NCBI GenBank assembly: GCA_019244165.1
Contig: JAFATA010000046.1
Coordinates: 1 to 64,000, forward strand
Length of the DNA stretch: 64,000 bases
Direction of reading: 5' to 3'
Origin: Pseudonocardiales bacterium
Lineage (GTDB): Bacteria > Actinomycetota > Actinomycetes > Mycobacteriales > Pseudonocardiaceae
Positions 16,609-25,169 of this stretch are shown one piece after another. How positions within the stretch are numbered: the stretch's first letter is position 1; each line of letters opens with the position of its first letter. The position numbers were made by a program, and so were the translations under genes. The notes under the pieces are model-generated. The model saw nothing but the letters and a program-made list of their open reading frames with translations, had not been told where the DNA came from and did not search any database.

Positions 16609-17742
16609 TCATCCGGCGCCACAGTGACAGCGCGGATGTGCTGGCCGAGGGTGGTGACGCAACGTGCCGCGCACGGGGTCCACTTCCAGCGCTGCGCCCC
16701 ATATCGGGGGGAGTGGCAGACCAGCGGTTGGCCCAGTGAGTGCCGCAAGCACCTGCTCGACGATCAGCGCGGCGGCGAGCTGGGTGCACGCCAATCCCGC
16801 GGTCGGGATCTGCCCGACCAGTTGGGCAGCCAGTTTCGGCCAGGCTGTGTCCACATCCGCCCGATGCAGCTCGGCGCAGCGTAGGCAGCTGCTGCGACCC
16901 GGCCACACCAGCGGGCCCACCACGGCGGTCCCCTCATGGGCGTAACCGATCAGGTGCGCAGTCCCGGTCCCGAGCAGTTCGGTCACCATCGCTGGTTCCG
17001 GGACCAGCACGTCGGACAGCACGATCAGGTCTGGCTGACGGCGAGCGGCAACGACGACCTCCGGCGCGCAGCGGCGTACGGCATCGGCGGCTGCCTCGGC
17101 GCGGGATCTGCCGAGGTCCTCCGGAAAATAGCCGGTGCCCAGGTCTGCGGCAGTGACCGACCCGCAAGCCTGCACCGCCACCTGACCGACCCCGGCCGTG
17201 GCTAGCGCGGTGGCCACCGCCACCGCCACCCGACCGGATCCGATCACCCGCACGGCAGCTTCCCGCCGCTGGCGCAGCACGTGTCGCAGCAGGTGTTTCG
17301 GGGCATGGGTGACGTGTACCGACCAGCTGGCTGCCTCGGTGGCCAGCGCGACGCGGTGCCAACCCGGTGGGCCGTGGTCGATGGCCGAAGCATCTTGCAC
17401 CAGGCCGCAACGGTGCAGTTCGGCGAGCATCGTGAGGGCGTCGTGACGGGAGGACCCGGCTCGCTGTGCCTCGGTGAGCAGCTCGGCCGTGCTGCGGATG
17501 CCGTCCATCCGCTGGAGCAACGCGGCTAGCGGTTCCGGCAGGTCCTCAAGGACCATGGCGCGTTGCTGATCCAGCCCGAACTGCAGGCAGGAAGGGGAAC
17601 GCCAGAGGGTGGCGCGGCCCGGTGCAAGCCGCAGCCGCTGGGGAAGGTCGGGCGGTGGGGAATCGTCGGCCACGACAGGGGTCGCTGGTGTTCCGGGGGA
17701 CGGCGCGCCAGCGGACGGCGCGAGGGCGGCACTGGAAGTCAT
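16609..17742 (-). CDS. ThiF/E1-like protein (cyclodehydratase-type, RiPP-recognition-like)
   Basis: Encodes 377 residues from the ATG at 17742, ahead of a Ser/Ala/Pro-rich N-terminus. The N-terminal part (PGRATLWRSPSCLQFGLD...LAALLQRMDGIRSTAELL) resembles the winged-helix front of TOMM cyclodehydratase partner proteins. A Rossmann-like core follows (VRVIGSGRVAVAVATALATAGVGQVAV), and cysteine pairs SCLRC and RCHC form a probable zinc tetrad. The canonical ATP-grasp/YcaO partner is not nearby. In mycobacteria the equivalent locus is part of this conserved block, so the role may be housekeeping rather than natural-product synthesis. Confidence 0.75.
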   Translation of the reverse strand: MTSSAALAPSAGAPSPGTPATPVVADDSPPPDLPQRLRLAPGRATLWRSPSCLQFGLDQQRAMVLEDLPEPLAALLQRMDGIRSTAELLTEAQRAGSSRHDALTMLAELHRCGLVQDASAIDHGPPGWHRVALATEAASWSVHVTHAPKHLLRHVLRQRREAAVRVIGSGRVAVAVATALATAGVGQVAVQACGSVTAADLGTGYFPEDLGRSRAEAAADAVRRCAPEVVVAARRQPDLIVLSDVLVPEPAMVTELLGTGTAHLIGYAHEGTAVVGPLVWPGRSSCLRCAELHRADVDTAWPKLAAQLVGQIPTAGLACTQLAAALIVEQVLAALTGPTAGLPLPPIWGAALEVDPVRGTLRHHPRPAHPRCHCGAG

Positions 17743-17784
17743 GCCCGCAATCCTGGGTCGTCCGACCCGGCAGCTCAACTGGCT

Positions 17785-17822
17785 CTCCACAGGCTGTCCA
17801 CAGCTGTGGACAGCCTGTGGAG
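17785..17822. repeat. 38-bp perfect palindrome with two DnaA-box-like sequences
   Basis: The half-site CTCCACAGGCTGTCCACAG is followed immediately by its exact reverse complement. Each arm contains CTGTCCACA, one base from the high-GC DnaA box TTGTCCACA. A further CTCCACAGG occurs at 17830-17838 in the end of the adjacent gene. It lies between the end of the DUF2342 gene and the start of the ThiF-like gene, both on the minus strand, so it could also act as an RNA hairpin. Confidence 0.85.
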
Positions 17823-17826
17823 ACGG

Positions 17827-19215
17827 TTACTCCACAGGACGCGCCGGTGGATCGTCGCCGGAGCCCCCGGAGCCCTCCGAGCGCGGCTGCTCGCGGGGAG
17901 CGTCTGCTGCGGCGCGCTCCAGTGCGGCGATCGGATCCTCCAGGTCGGCGGCGTGCCGCGCGGCCCGATCGGCGAACGCGGCGGGATCGTCGAGGTCTTC
18001 GGCCGTGGGCAGCAGATCCGGATGGTTCCACAGGGCATCCCGGCCTTCGACGCCGTGCTGCTCGGTGAGCTTTCGCCACAGCTCGCTGGCCGCCCGGAGC
18101 TTGCGCGGACGCAACTGTAAACCGACCAGCGTGGCGAAGGTGTGTTCGGCCGGGCCTCCGGAAGCGCGCCGCCGTCGCAGCGTCTCCCGCAGCGCTTCGG
18201 ACCCGGGCAGTCGCTGCCCCAACGCGTCCGCGACCACGACATCGACCCACCCCTCCACCAGCGCCAGCAGTGTTTCCAGCCGGCTGAGGGCGGCTTGCTG
18301 TTCGGGACTGTGCCGCTGCTCGAACAGACCCGAGGAGATCAATTGATCGACACTCTGGGGGTCGGTCGCTGTGACCTGACGGGCGAGGTCCTGCAGCGCG
18401 TCGGTGTCCATGTGGATGCCGTGCGCGAACTCCTCGACGGTGGCGAGCAGCCGCTGACGTAGCCACGGCACGTGACCGAACAGGCGGTGGTGCGCGGCCT
18501 CCCTCGCGGCGAGGAAAACAGTCACTTCGGAGCTTTTGCGCTGCAGCCCGGCCGCAAGCTGCTCGATCGCGGCCGGCAGCAACGCTGCCACGCCCAGCGG
18601 ACCCAGGGGAAGCCCGATCTCGGTGGAGGTGAGCACCTCGCCACCGAGCTGGGCGAGCGCCGAGCCGAGCTGCGAGCCGAACGCCACCCCACCCATCTGC
18701 TCGACAATCGCCGCCAAGGGGCCGGCCGTCTGACGGACCTCGCTGGGCAGCGCATCGATCCACGCGCCGGCCATCCGGCGGGCCACCGGGTCGCACAACC
18801 GCTGCCAGGTGGGCAGGGTTTGCTCGACCCAGTCCCGCGGTGCCCACGCGGCACTGCTGTGCGTCCCGGCGGGCAGCGCGGTCGCCGGTTCCAGCCACAG
18901 CTCAGCCAGCCGCACCGCATCGCTGATCGCGGCCGCCTGCTGCGCCGAGGGCAACCCGGTCGTGGACAGCTTCTGCACCGCCATCTGCCTGGCGAGGTCG
19001 TAGTTGACGGGGCCACCGCCACCTGCCGCCGCACCCTGGCTGAGCATCTGACCTAGCTGGGTGAGCATCTGGCCGAGGGCGCCGACATCGAAGCCGCCAG
19101 CCCCGAAGGCCCCGAACGGATTGGCCGGGTCGGGAGTGCCGCCGCCTTCGGGGGTGTTCCTCCGATCGGGGTCCCGAGGGTCGGGGGAGCCGAAACCGAA
19201 GGGTATGTCACTCAT
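17827..19215 (-). CDS. zinc-dependent metalloprotease-like protein (DUF2342)
   Basis: Encodes 462 residues. The N-terminal quarter is Gly/Pro-rich; the conserved helical body contains DWVEQTLPTWQRL, GGVAFGSQLGSALAQL, and a zinc-binding-like helix REAAHHRLFGHVPWL. This matches the actinobacterial DUF2342 family (Rv3195-like), annotated as zinc-dependent metalloprotease or F420-biosynthesis-associated. Proteolytic activity is a family annotation, not established by the motif here, which is not a standard HExxH. It is divergent from the PDZ/Lon gene with about 40 bases between starts. Confidence 0.85.
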   Translation of the reverse strand: MSDIPFGFGSPDPRDPDRRNTPEGGGTPDPANPFGAFGAGGFDVGALGQMLTQLGQMLSQGAAAGGGGPVNYDLARQMAVQKLSTTGLPSAQQAAAISDAVRLAELWLEPATALPAGTHSSAAWAPRDWVEQTLPTWQRLCDPVARRMAGAWIDALPSEVRQTAGPLAAIVEQMGGVAFGSQLGSALAQLGGEVLTSTEIGLPLGPLGVAALLPAAIEQLAAGLQRKSSEVTVFLAAREAAHHRLFGHVPWLRQRLLATVEEFAHGIHMDTDALQDLARQVTATDPQSVDQLISSGLFEQRHSPEQQAALSRLETLLALVEGWVDVVVADALGQRLPGSEALRETLRRRRASGGPAEHTFATLVGLQLRPRKLRAASELWRKLTEQHGVEGRDALWNHPDLLPTAEDLDDPAAFADRAARHAADLEDPIAALERAAADAPREQPRSEGSGGSGDDPPARPVE

Positions 19216-19258
19216 GACTCCACGGTACGCGGACCACCGGCACGTACGCTGTTCGGCC

Positions 19259-20287
19259 GTGAGCCGCCGAACCTGGACCCTGCTGGTCAGCCTTGGCCTC
19301 GCTACGGCGCTCGGGTTGCTGGGCGCGTTGGCGCCGGTGCCCTATGTCGCGCTTGGTCCCGGACCCACGTTCGACACCCTCGGAGTGGTGGCTGGCAAGC
19401 CGGTGGTGGACATCAAGGGCACCAGGACCTACCCCACCATCGGCCACCTGAACATGACGACCGTGTCGGTGGTTGACAGTGTGACCCTCTACGGGGCACT
19501 CGCGTTGTGGATATCCGGGAATAGTGAGCTGGTTCCCCGCGACGAGATCTTCCCGCCAGAGCTGTCCGAGCAGCAGGTCGAGAAGCAGAACCAACAGTTG
19601 TTCCGGGACTCGGAGGCCAACGCCGAGACGGCTGCGCTGCGCTACCTTGATTATCCGACCAAGGTCGTGGTCGGCGAGGTGGTACCCGCCGGCGCCGCGA
19701 GTGGCAAGCTGGCCGTGGGAGACCGGTTGTTGGCCCTGGATGGTCGGGAACTCCGCAGCGCGCAGCAGGTAGTCGAACTGCTTGCCGGTAGCCACCCTGG
19801 ACAGCTTGCCCGGGTCCGTTTCCAGCGCGGTGACGCCCTGCCGCAAGAGGTGGCCATCACGCTTGGCTCGGGAGCCCAGCGGGGCCGCGGCTACCTGGGC
19901 ATCGGGGTGTCTGAGCGGCCTGACGTGAATTTCACTATTGGCATCACCCTGGCCGACGTGGGGGGACCCTCGGCGGGCCTGATGTTCGCGCTTGCCATCG
20001 TGGACAAGCTGACGCCGGGCGGAATCATGGGCAACACCTTTGTGGCGGGCACCGGCGAGATCGTCCCGCAAGGCCAGGTCGGTCCGATCGGGGGGATCTC
20101 ACTCAAGATGATCCGTGCCCGGCAAGCGGGGGCCTCGGTGTTCCTGGTGCCTGCGGGTAACTGCGCCGAGGCGATGCAACGTGCTCCCCAAGGGTTGCGG
20201 CTGGTGCGGGTGGCCACCTTGGTGGATGCGGTACACGCGCTGGAGGAGATGCGAGCCGGTCAGCAGCCCAGGGGCTGTCGCTCCTAA
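19259..20287 (+). CDS. membrane-anchored PDZ / Lon-like serine protease
   Basis: Encodes 342 residues from GTG 19259, which puts the single membrane helix (TWTLLVSLGLATALGLLGAL) at the N-terminus and gives the length usual for Rv3194c-type proteins; an ATG at 19205 would overlap the divergent gene. A PDZ domain (LDYPTKVVVGEVVPAGAAS...LARVRFQRGD) is followed by an S16-type protease domain with the nucleophile in GGPSAGLMFALAI and the dyad lysine in GGISLKMIRARQAG. The protease faces outside the membrane. Substrates are unknown. Confidence 0.9.
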   Translation: MSRRTWTLLVSLGLATALGLLGALAPVPYVALGPGPTFDTLGVVAGKPVVDIKGTRTYPTIGHLNMTTVSVVDSVTLYGALALWISGNSELVPRDEIFPPELSEQQVEKQNQQLFRDSEANAETAALRYLDYPTKVVVGEVVPAGAASGKLAVGDRLLALDGRELRSAQQVVELLAGSHPGQLARVRFQRGDALPQEVAITLGSGAQRGRGYLGIGVSERPDVNFTIGITLADVGGPSAGLMFALAIVDKLTPGGIMGNTFVAGTGEIVPQGQVGPIGGISLKMIRARQAGASVFLVPAGNCAEAMQRAPQGLRLVRVATLVDAVHALEEMRAGQQPRGCRS

Positions 20288-20318
20288 AGGTCCCACTGCA
20301 AGCGTCTACATCAGTTAC

Positions 20319-20861
20319 TCAGTGCAGGGTTGCCAGCAGCGCGTGGAGCAGATTGGGGGCGAGCTGCGGGTCCTCCACCACCACCTCCCGCCCCTGTTCG
20401 GGATTGGCCCGCAACCGCAGCACGCAGGCACCGACGCCATCCCGCAGCACTGCGGCGACCAGCCGGCCCTCCCGCCGCTGCGGATGCCCGGCGGCGGCGC
20501 GGCGGGCCTGCGCTGGGTCCTCGGGCAGTCCGCCGAGCCCAGCCTCAGCCTCCGGGGGGAGCATCACGATCTCCTGGGCCAATGCGCAACCGGCGACCGA
20601 GTCGGGCCACTGGATTCCGGCCAGTGCAGCGTCGAGCTCGCCCTCGGGTAGGGCCTCCTGGGCTACCGGGGTGAGCGGGGCCTGCGCGTCCAGGCGATCG
20701 GCCAGCTCTGGTTGGCTCGCCAGCAGAGTCGCGGTGGCGACCAGCGCAAACAGTTGCGGCTGCTGATCCCACCCGGCGGCTGCGACAAACTCCTCGACCT
20801 CCCGCACAGTGGCCGGCAAGGCACGGGACAGCAGGGATGGGGACGGTTGCGGCTCGCTCAC
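20319..20861 (-). CDS. PPA1309 family protein
   Basis: Encodes 180 residues. The layout is that of the actinobacterial PPA1309 family: the opening REVEEFVAAAGWDQQPQLFALV, the central ALPEGELDAALAGIQWPDSVAGCALAQEIV, and the VAAVLRDGVGACVLRLR strand with a Leu-rich end. Function is unknown in the family. It is convergent with the PDZ/Lon gene and divergent from the UPF0182 gene, the usual neighbours. Confidence 0.88.
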   Translation of the reverse strand: MSEPQPSPSLLSRALPATVREVEEFVAAAGWDQQPQLFALVATATLLASQPELADRLDAQAPLTPVAQEALPEGELDAALAGIQWPDSVAGCALAQEIVMLPPEAEAGLGGLPEDPAQARRAAAGHPQRREGRLVAAVLRDGVGACVLRLRANPEQGREVVVEDPQLAPNLLHALLATLH

Positions 20862-20891
20862 CCAGCCATCGTCGCATCGGTGAGGGAAGCC

Positions 20892-20944
20892 GATCCTGGC
20901 TGCGCCGCCAGTAGCCGGTTACTGGCGGCGCAGCCGCCAGGATC
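20892..20944. repeat. long inverted repeat in the divergent promoter region
   Basis: GATCCTGGC + TGCGCCGCCAGTA (20892-20913) is the reverse complement of TACTGGCGGCGCA + (GCC) + GCCAGGATC (to 20944), with one 3-base bulge and a 5-6 base loop. It lies between the divergent starts of the PPA1309 and UPF0182 genes, where a terminator is not expected. It may be an operator, a small-RNA gene or a leader structure. Confidence 0.7.
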
Positions 20945-21052
20945 GGAACCCAGGGCGCTCCGTAGAGTTGGGGAGGCAGACTCAACCCGGTGTGGTACCG
21001 GGCTGCCCGAGGGGTTAGCACTGCACCGCCGTCGTCTCCAGGAGCGTGTTCT

Positions 21053-23986
21053 GTGGCCAACCGGCCCTCCGTCGGAGTTCCCGCGCTGTCTCGCCGTGCC
21101 CGGATTCTGATCACTGTCGGGGCTGTTGTGCTGGTGACCCTCATCATCGGGTCGCGGTTGATCGATACCTACGTGGACTGGTTGTGGTTTGGCGAGGTGG
21201 GCTTCCGGTCGGTGTTCACCACTGTTCTTCTCACTCGTCTTGTGCAGTTTGTGGTTGCCGGCCTGCTGGTGGGTGGCTTGCTCGCGCTGAATATCGTGTT
21301 CGCGTTCCGCGCTCGGCCGATGTTCGTGCCAGTGATGGGGCCAGACGACCCGGTGGCGCGGTACCGCGCTGCGATCGTGGGGCGGCTGAGGCTGGTTGGT
21401 CTCGGCGTGCCAGTGTTAGTGGGTCTGATTGCCGGGCTGTCCGCACTGGGCAACTGGCAGACGGTGCAGACGTTCCTGCACGGAACCAGTTTTGGCGTGT
21501 CTGATCCACAGTTTCACAAGGACATCAGTTTCTACGCCTTTGATCTGCCGTTTTATCGCATGCTGCTGGGCTGGGTCTTCGTCACCGTGGTGGTGTCTTT
21601 CTTCGGGGCCCTGCTGACTCACTACCTGTTCGGTGGGCTGCGGCTGGCTGGTCGCGGCGGTCAACTCTCCGGCCCGGCCAGGGTCCAGCTCGGGATACTG
21701 GCCGGCACTTTCGTGCTGCTGAAGGCCGTGGCCTACTTCCTTGATCGCTACGAGCTGGTGTTCTCCCGACGTAATCCGCTGTTCACTGGGGCCAGTTACA
21801 CCGACCTCAACGCGGTGCTCCCCGCGAAGATTATCCTGATGTGCATTGCGGTGATCTGTGCGATCGCCTTCTTCGTCGGCGCGGTGCTGCGCAACCTGCA
21901 ACTGCCCGCGATCGCCATTGTGTTGCTGTTGCTGTCCAGCTTTCTGGTGGGCGCGGCGTGGCCGCTGGTCCTGGAGCAGTTCGTGGTCCGTCCCAACGCC
22001 AATGAGCGCGAGGCGCCATCTATCCAGCGAAATATTGCCGCGACGCGGGCGGCCTACGGCATCACTGACCAGCGTGTCGTATACTCCCCCTACTCCGGGC
22101 GTGGCGTTACGACACCGGCTGACGTCCGCGCCGACACCACCACGATCCCGAACCTGCCGTTGCTGGATGCCAATATACTCTCTCCGACTTTCACTCAGTT
22201 GGAGCAGCGGGAGAACTTCTACGGTTTTCCGGACAAACTCGACATCGATCGCTACACAATCAATGGCAAGACGCAGGAGTACATTGTTGCGGTACGTGAG
22301 CTGGCATCGGCGTCGTTGGCAGAAAATCAGCGCACTTGGATCAACCAGCATCTCACTTTCACCCACGGCAACGGCTTCGTCGCCGCCCCGGCCAACACTG
22401 TGAGCTCGGCATTGAAGGATGCCGACTCCGGAGAAGGCGGCTACCCCGTGTTCACCGTGTCGGATACCTCACAGCAAGGCTATATCCCTGTTCAGCAGCC
22501 GCGGATCTACTTTGGCGAGTTGATCAACAGCTATGTGATCGTCGGAGGAAGTCCCGGTGCTCCTCCTCGGGAGTTCGACGGCCGGCCGGAGAACTACACT
22601 TATCGGGGCAAGGGTGGGGTGTCTCTCGGAAGTTGGACGCGCCGATTGGTATTCGCCTGGTACTACGGCGAGGGCAACATCCTGTTTAATCAGGCGATCG
22701 GCTCGAATTCAAAGCTTATCTATAATCAGCATCCACGGGAGCGAGTGGAGAAGGTTGCGCCCTGGCTGACCGTCGATGGCGACCCCTATCCGGCCGTGAT
22801 CAACGGTCGGATCAAGTGGATCCTGGACGCCTACACGACCCTCGACAATTATCCATACGCGCAGCGGACCGTGTTGAGTAAAGTGACTACCGACTCGCTG
22901 ACCGGGCCGTCCCGCCCCCGCCTACCGGACGAGGAGATCAGTTACATTCGCAACTCGGTCAAGGCCACTGTGGACGCCTATGATGGTACCGTGACGCTCT
23001 ATGCGGTGGATGAACACGACCCGGTGCTGCGGACGTGGATGAACGTTTTTCCCGGTACCGTGCGGCCCGCTCGTGCGATCAGCAATGAGTTGCGGGCGCA
23101 CTTCCGGTACCCGGAGGACTTGTTCAAGGTGCAGCGCGAGATACTCGCTCGCTATCACGTCAACAGCCCATCGGTGTTCTTCACCAACGACGATTTCTGG
23201 AATGTGCCCAACGACCCGACCCAGAACCAACAGGGTGTCGACCAGCCACCGTACTATGTACTGGCCGGGCCGCCGATCGGGTCGGGGCCGGCGAAGTTTC
23301 AGCTGACCAGCGCACTGGTCAGCCTGCGCCGACCGTTTCTGGCTGCCTATATCTCGGTGGGATGCGACCCGGGAGATTATGGCAAAATCAAGGTGCTTGA
23401 GCTGCCCAGCGAATCCCAGACGCTGGGACCAGAGCAGATCCAGAACAGGTTCTTGTCCTCCGCGGATGTGAGTCGGGAACTCAACCTGCTGCGGCAGTCT
23501 GAGACCGATGTGCGCTATGGCAACTTGCTCACTCTTCCGTTCGGCGGTGGGCTGCTTTATCTGGAGCCCGTCTATATTGAGCGCGCGAACCGGCAAGCGG
23601 CGTTTCCCCAACTGGACCGGGTACTGCTGGCTTACGGGGACCGGATCGGGTACGCGCCGACCCTGCGCGAGGCGCTCAACCAGGTGTTTGGTGACAGCGC
23701 CGGGAGTGCTGCCGTCTCGCCCAACCAGCAGGCCAAGGCGCCCTCTCCGGGCGCAACCCCGCCTCCAGCGGCAGCTGGCGCTGGTCTCGCCAGCCAGGAG
23801 ATGCATCAGGCTGTCGCGGACATCGCCGATGCGCTTAAGCGCCTGCGGGCGGCCGAGGCTTCCGGTGATTTCGCTGCCCAGGGCAAGGCACTGGCCGACC
23901 TCAACGCGGCCGCCAACCGGTTCGACAGGGCCGCTGCGGCAGCCGGTATCGGCGCTACTGCGACACCCGGCGGGGGTGGCGGCTGA
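21053..23986 (+). CDS. UPF0182 family large membrane protein
   Basis: Encodes 977 residues from GTG 21053, eight bases after AGGAG. About seven hydrophobic helices occupy the first 340 residues (for example ILITVGAVVLVTLIIGSRL and IALVLLLLSSFLVGAAWPL regions), with the family motif DWLWFGEVGFRSVF. A large extracytoplasmic domain follows, with conserved RDISFYAFDLPFY-like (here KDISFYAFDLPFY) and NPT.NQ segments, and a Pro/Ala-rich C-terminal coil. Length agrees with Rv3193c (about 990). The role is unknown; it is assumed to act at the envelope. Confidence 0.92.
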   Translation: MANRPSVGVPALSRRARILITVGAVVLVTLIIGSRLIDTYVDWLWFGEVGFRSVFTTVLLTRLVQFVVAGLLVGGLLALNIVFAFRARPMFVPVMGPDDPVARYRAAIVGRLRLVGLGVPVLVGLIAGLSALGNWQTVQTFLHGTSFGVSDPQFHKDISFYAFDLPFYRMLLGWVFVTVVVSFFGALLTHYLFGGLRLAGRGGQLSGPARVQLGILAGTFVLLKAVAYFLDRYELVFSRRNPLFTGASYTDLNAVLPAKIILMCIAVICAIAFFVGAVLRNLQLPAIAIVLLLLSSFLVGAAWPLVLEQFVVRPNANEREAPSIQRNIAATRAAYGITDQRVVYSPYSGRGVTTPADVRADTTTIPNLPLLDANILSPTFTQLEQRENFYGFPDKLDIDRYTINGKTQEYIVAVRELASASLAENQRTWINQHLTFTHGNGFVAAPANTVSSALKDADSGEGGYPVFTVSDTSQQGYIPVQQPRIYFGELINSYVIVGGSPGAPPREFDGRPENYTYRGKGGVSLGSWTRRLVFAWYYGEGNILFNQAIGSNSKLIYNQHPRERVEKVAPWLTVDGDPYPAVINGRIKWILDAYTTLDNYPYAQRTVLSKVTTDSLTGPSRPRLPDEEISYIRNSVKATVDAYDGTVTLYAVDEHDPVLRTWMNVFPGTVRPARAISNELRAHFRYPEDLFKVQREILARYHVNSPSVFFTNDDFWNVPNDPTQNQQGVDQPPYYVLAGPPIGSGPAKFQLTSALVSLRRPFLAAYISVGCDPGDYGKIKVLELPSESQTLGPEQIQNRFLSSADVSRELNLLRQSETDVRYGNLLTLPFGGGLLYLEPVYIERANRQAAFPQLDRVLLAYGDRIGYAPTLREALNQVFGDSAGSAAVSPNQQAKAPSPGATPPPAAAGAGLASQEMHQAVADIADALKRLRAAEASGDFAAQGKALADLNAAANRFDRAAAAAGIGATATPGGGGG

Positions 23987-24044
23987 CCGATGACCACCCG
24001 ACTTGCACGTCCTGTAACTGCCCGCGTAGGGTGGCACGCACCAA

Positions 24045-24121
24045 CGCGGGGTGGAGCAGCTCGGTAGCTCGCTGGGCTCATAACCCAGAGGTCGCAGGTT
24101 CGAATCCTGCCCCCGCTACCA
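24045..24121 (+). tRNA. initiator tRNA-fMet (CAU)
   Basis: The 77-nt cloverleaf has anticodon CAT in the loop CTCATAA. The anticodon stem CTGGG/CCCAG contains the three G:C pairs typical of initiators, position 1 (C) does not pair with position 72 (T), and the T-arm is GGTTCGAATCC. CCA is encoded at 24119-24121. These are initiator hallmarks. Confidence 0.93.
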
Positions 24122-24127
24122 GCGGCA

Positions 24128-24158
24128 CCTGCCCGCCGAAGAACATCCGGCGGGCAGG
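24128..24158 (+). terminator. terminator hairpin after tRNA-fMet
   Basis: CCTGCCCGCCG (24128-24138) pairs perfectly with CGGCGGGCAGG (24148-24158) around a nine-base loop, seven bases past the tRNA end. The following TTCATGTCTT is moderately T-rich. Confidence 0.75.
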
Positions 24159-24698
24159 TTCATGTCTTGGTAGTAAGACTGCCGTAGCCAATGGCGATTG
24201 TTGCCGCATTCCTTTCCCAGCAAAAATAATAGTTGAACAGGTTCGTTTTATCTAGCGAGAGGCGTTCGACGGCCGGAGCGACCACGGTAGCTGAAAACTG
24301 AACCAGTTGCCGGCAACTGAAAAGCAACCACCTTCCGGTTCATGCTTTCTCTGTGGCGGCGCCAACTGTTCGCACGAGGCCTCACCCACCTTGCGGGCAG
24401 TCGGTGCAGGCGGCGAGGAGGTCGGCGCGGGGGTCATCAGCGCCGTGTGCTCCTCACTTGGCGTGGCCCGTTCAGTGACCGGCTCGGTTAGGCGTGGGCG
24501 GCGTCGGTAGCCGTGCACTTCCCGTGCAACAACCGGACTGAGATCCGGTCGCGCCGCCCTGCGGCACGGATCCGGCACGGTCAGCAGCATTGGATTCGCT
24601 TTCCGCGCTTGCACGTTACTGGTGTGCTTGATGAGGGTGTGCGGCAGCGTCGCACCACCCCGGTGCGTTGAGTTTCCCGGACTTTCGCGGGGTGTCTG
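24159..24698. other. stretch without a convincing gene
   Basis: About 540 bases. The first 100 are AT-rich for this genome, the rest high-GC. Open frames here (for example one of 120 codons on the minus strand) are Pro/Arg-rich without ribosome sites or recognisable motifs. I searched by eye for a second copy of the tRNA 3' end as an attachment site and did not see one. Confidence 0.5.
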
Positions 24699-24854
24699 TT
24701 ATTGCAAGCTCTGGCAGCCACCGCACAGCCCGCTCTTACCTGTCTGGTAGGAGTAGCTCCCGCATCGTCGGCAGGTCCGCCACGTCTCCCGCGCCCGACC
24801 CTTGCGGACCCGCCGCCGCTCGAGGACCCCAGCCCACCAGCTACGTAACCCCAT
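24699..24854 (-). CDS. 51-residue zinc-ribbon protein
   Basis: The start ATG (24854) follows GAGGAGGTG by seven bases. The product is basic at first (ERRRVRKGRARETW) and then forms a compact ribbon, CRRCGSYSYQTGKSGLC-GGC: two CxxC pairs 12 residues apart, as in rubredoxin-knuckle zinc ribbons. It lies about 90 bases downstream of the 74-residue gene on the same strand and is probably cotranscribed with it. Possible roles are nucleic-acid binding or an accessory subunit. It was found by reading codons, being too short for routine calls. Family not recognised. Confidence 0.7.
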   Translation of the reverse strand: MGLRSWWAGVLERRRVRKGRARETWRTCRRCGSYSYQTGKSGLCGGCQSLQ

Positions 24855-24944
24855 CGCCCGTCACCTCCTCTGCCTGACCATCTCGGGCGTCTCGCGCGTC
24901 GGGCAGTGGCCCTGCGCGCTGCCGTGGTCGCTACCCGTTCCCGC

Positions 24945-25169
24945 TCACCCCAGCCACTCCGTCAATAAGTCGCGTAGCGTCTCGGCGCCCTCCTCATCAA
25001 GGGAGATCAGACAAGCGCCCGTGACATGGGGATCGAACACAATTGACCCGTTCTGCTTGCTCACCATGAGGTTTGCGAAACCGATCGGACCCCGGTGCAG
25101 ATGACACGTTGCGGGGATCGCCTTGCGACGGCGGCCGCTCGGGCGGTCAGCGCGGTTGTGTGGTTCCAT
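24945..25169 (-). CDS. 74-residue conserved small protein, unknown function
   Basis: The start ATG at 25169 follows AAGGAG. The sequence has a basic N-terminus (RPSGRRRKAIPA), then CHLHRGPIGFANLMVSKQNGSIVFDPHVTGACLISLD, and a C-terminal amphipathic helix AETLRDLLTEWLG. The strand-DPHVTG-strand-helix layout resembles small hypothetical proteins common in actinomycetes, often beside helix-turn-helix regulators. Together with the zinc-ribbon gene it forms a two-gene minus-strand unit, divergent from the HTH/PLD gene. Function unknown. Confidence 0.7.
   Translation of the reverse strand: MEPHNRADRPSGRRRKAIPATCHLHRGPIGFANLMVSKQNGSIVFDPHVTGACLISLDEEGAETLRDLLTEWLG

Noticed and set aside
19061-19258. 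Longer start for the PDZ/Lon protein
   Set aside because: It would overlap the divergent DUF2342 gene, whose Gly/Pro-rich start is on the other strand; GTG 19259 gives the expected N-terminal membrane helix.
24252-24614. Minus-strand frame of 120 codons after tRNA-fMet
   Set aside because: Low-complexity Pro/Arg/Thr sequence, no ribosome site and no motif.
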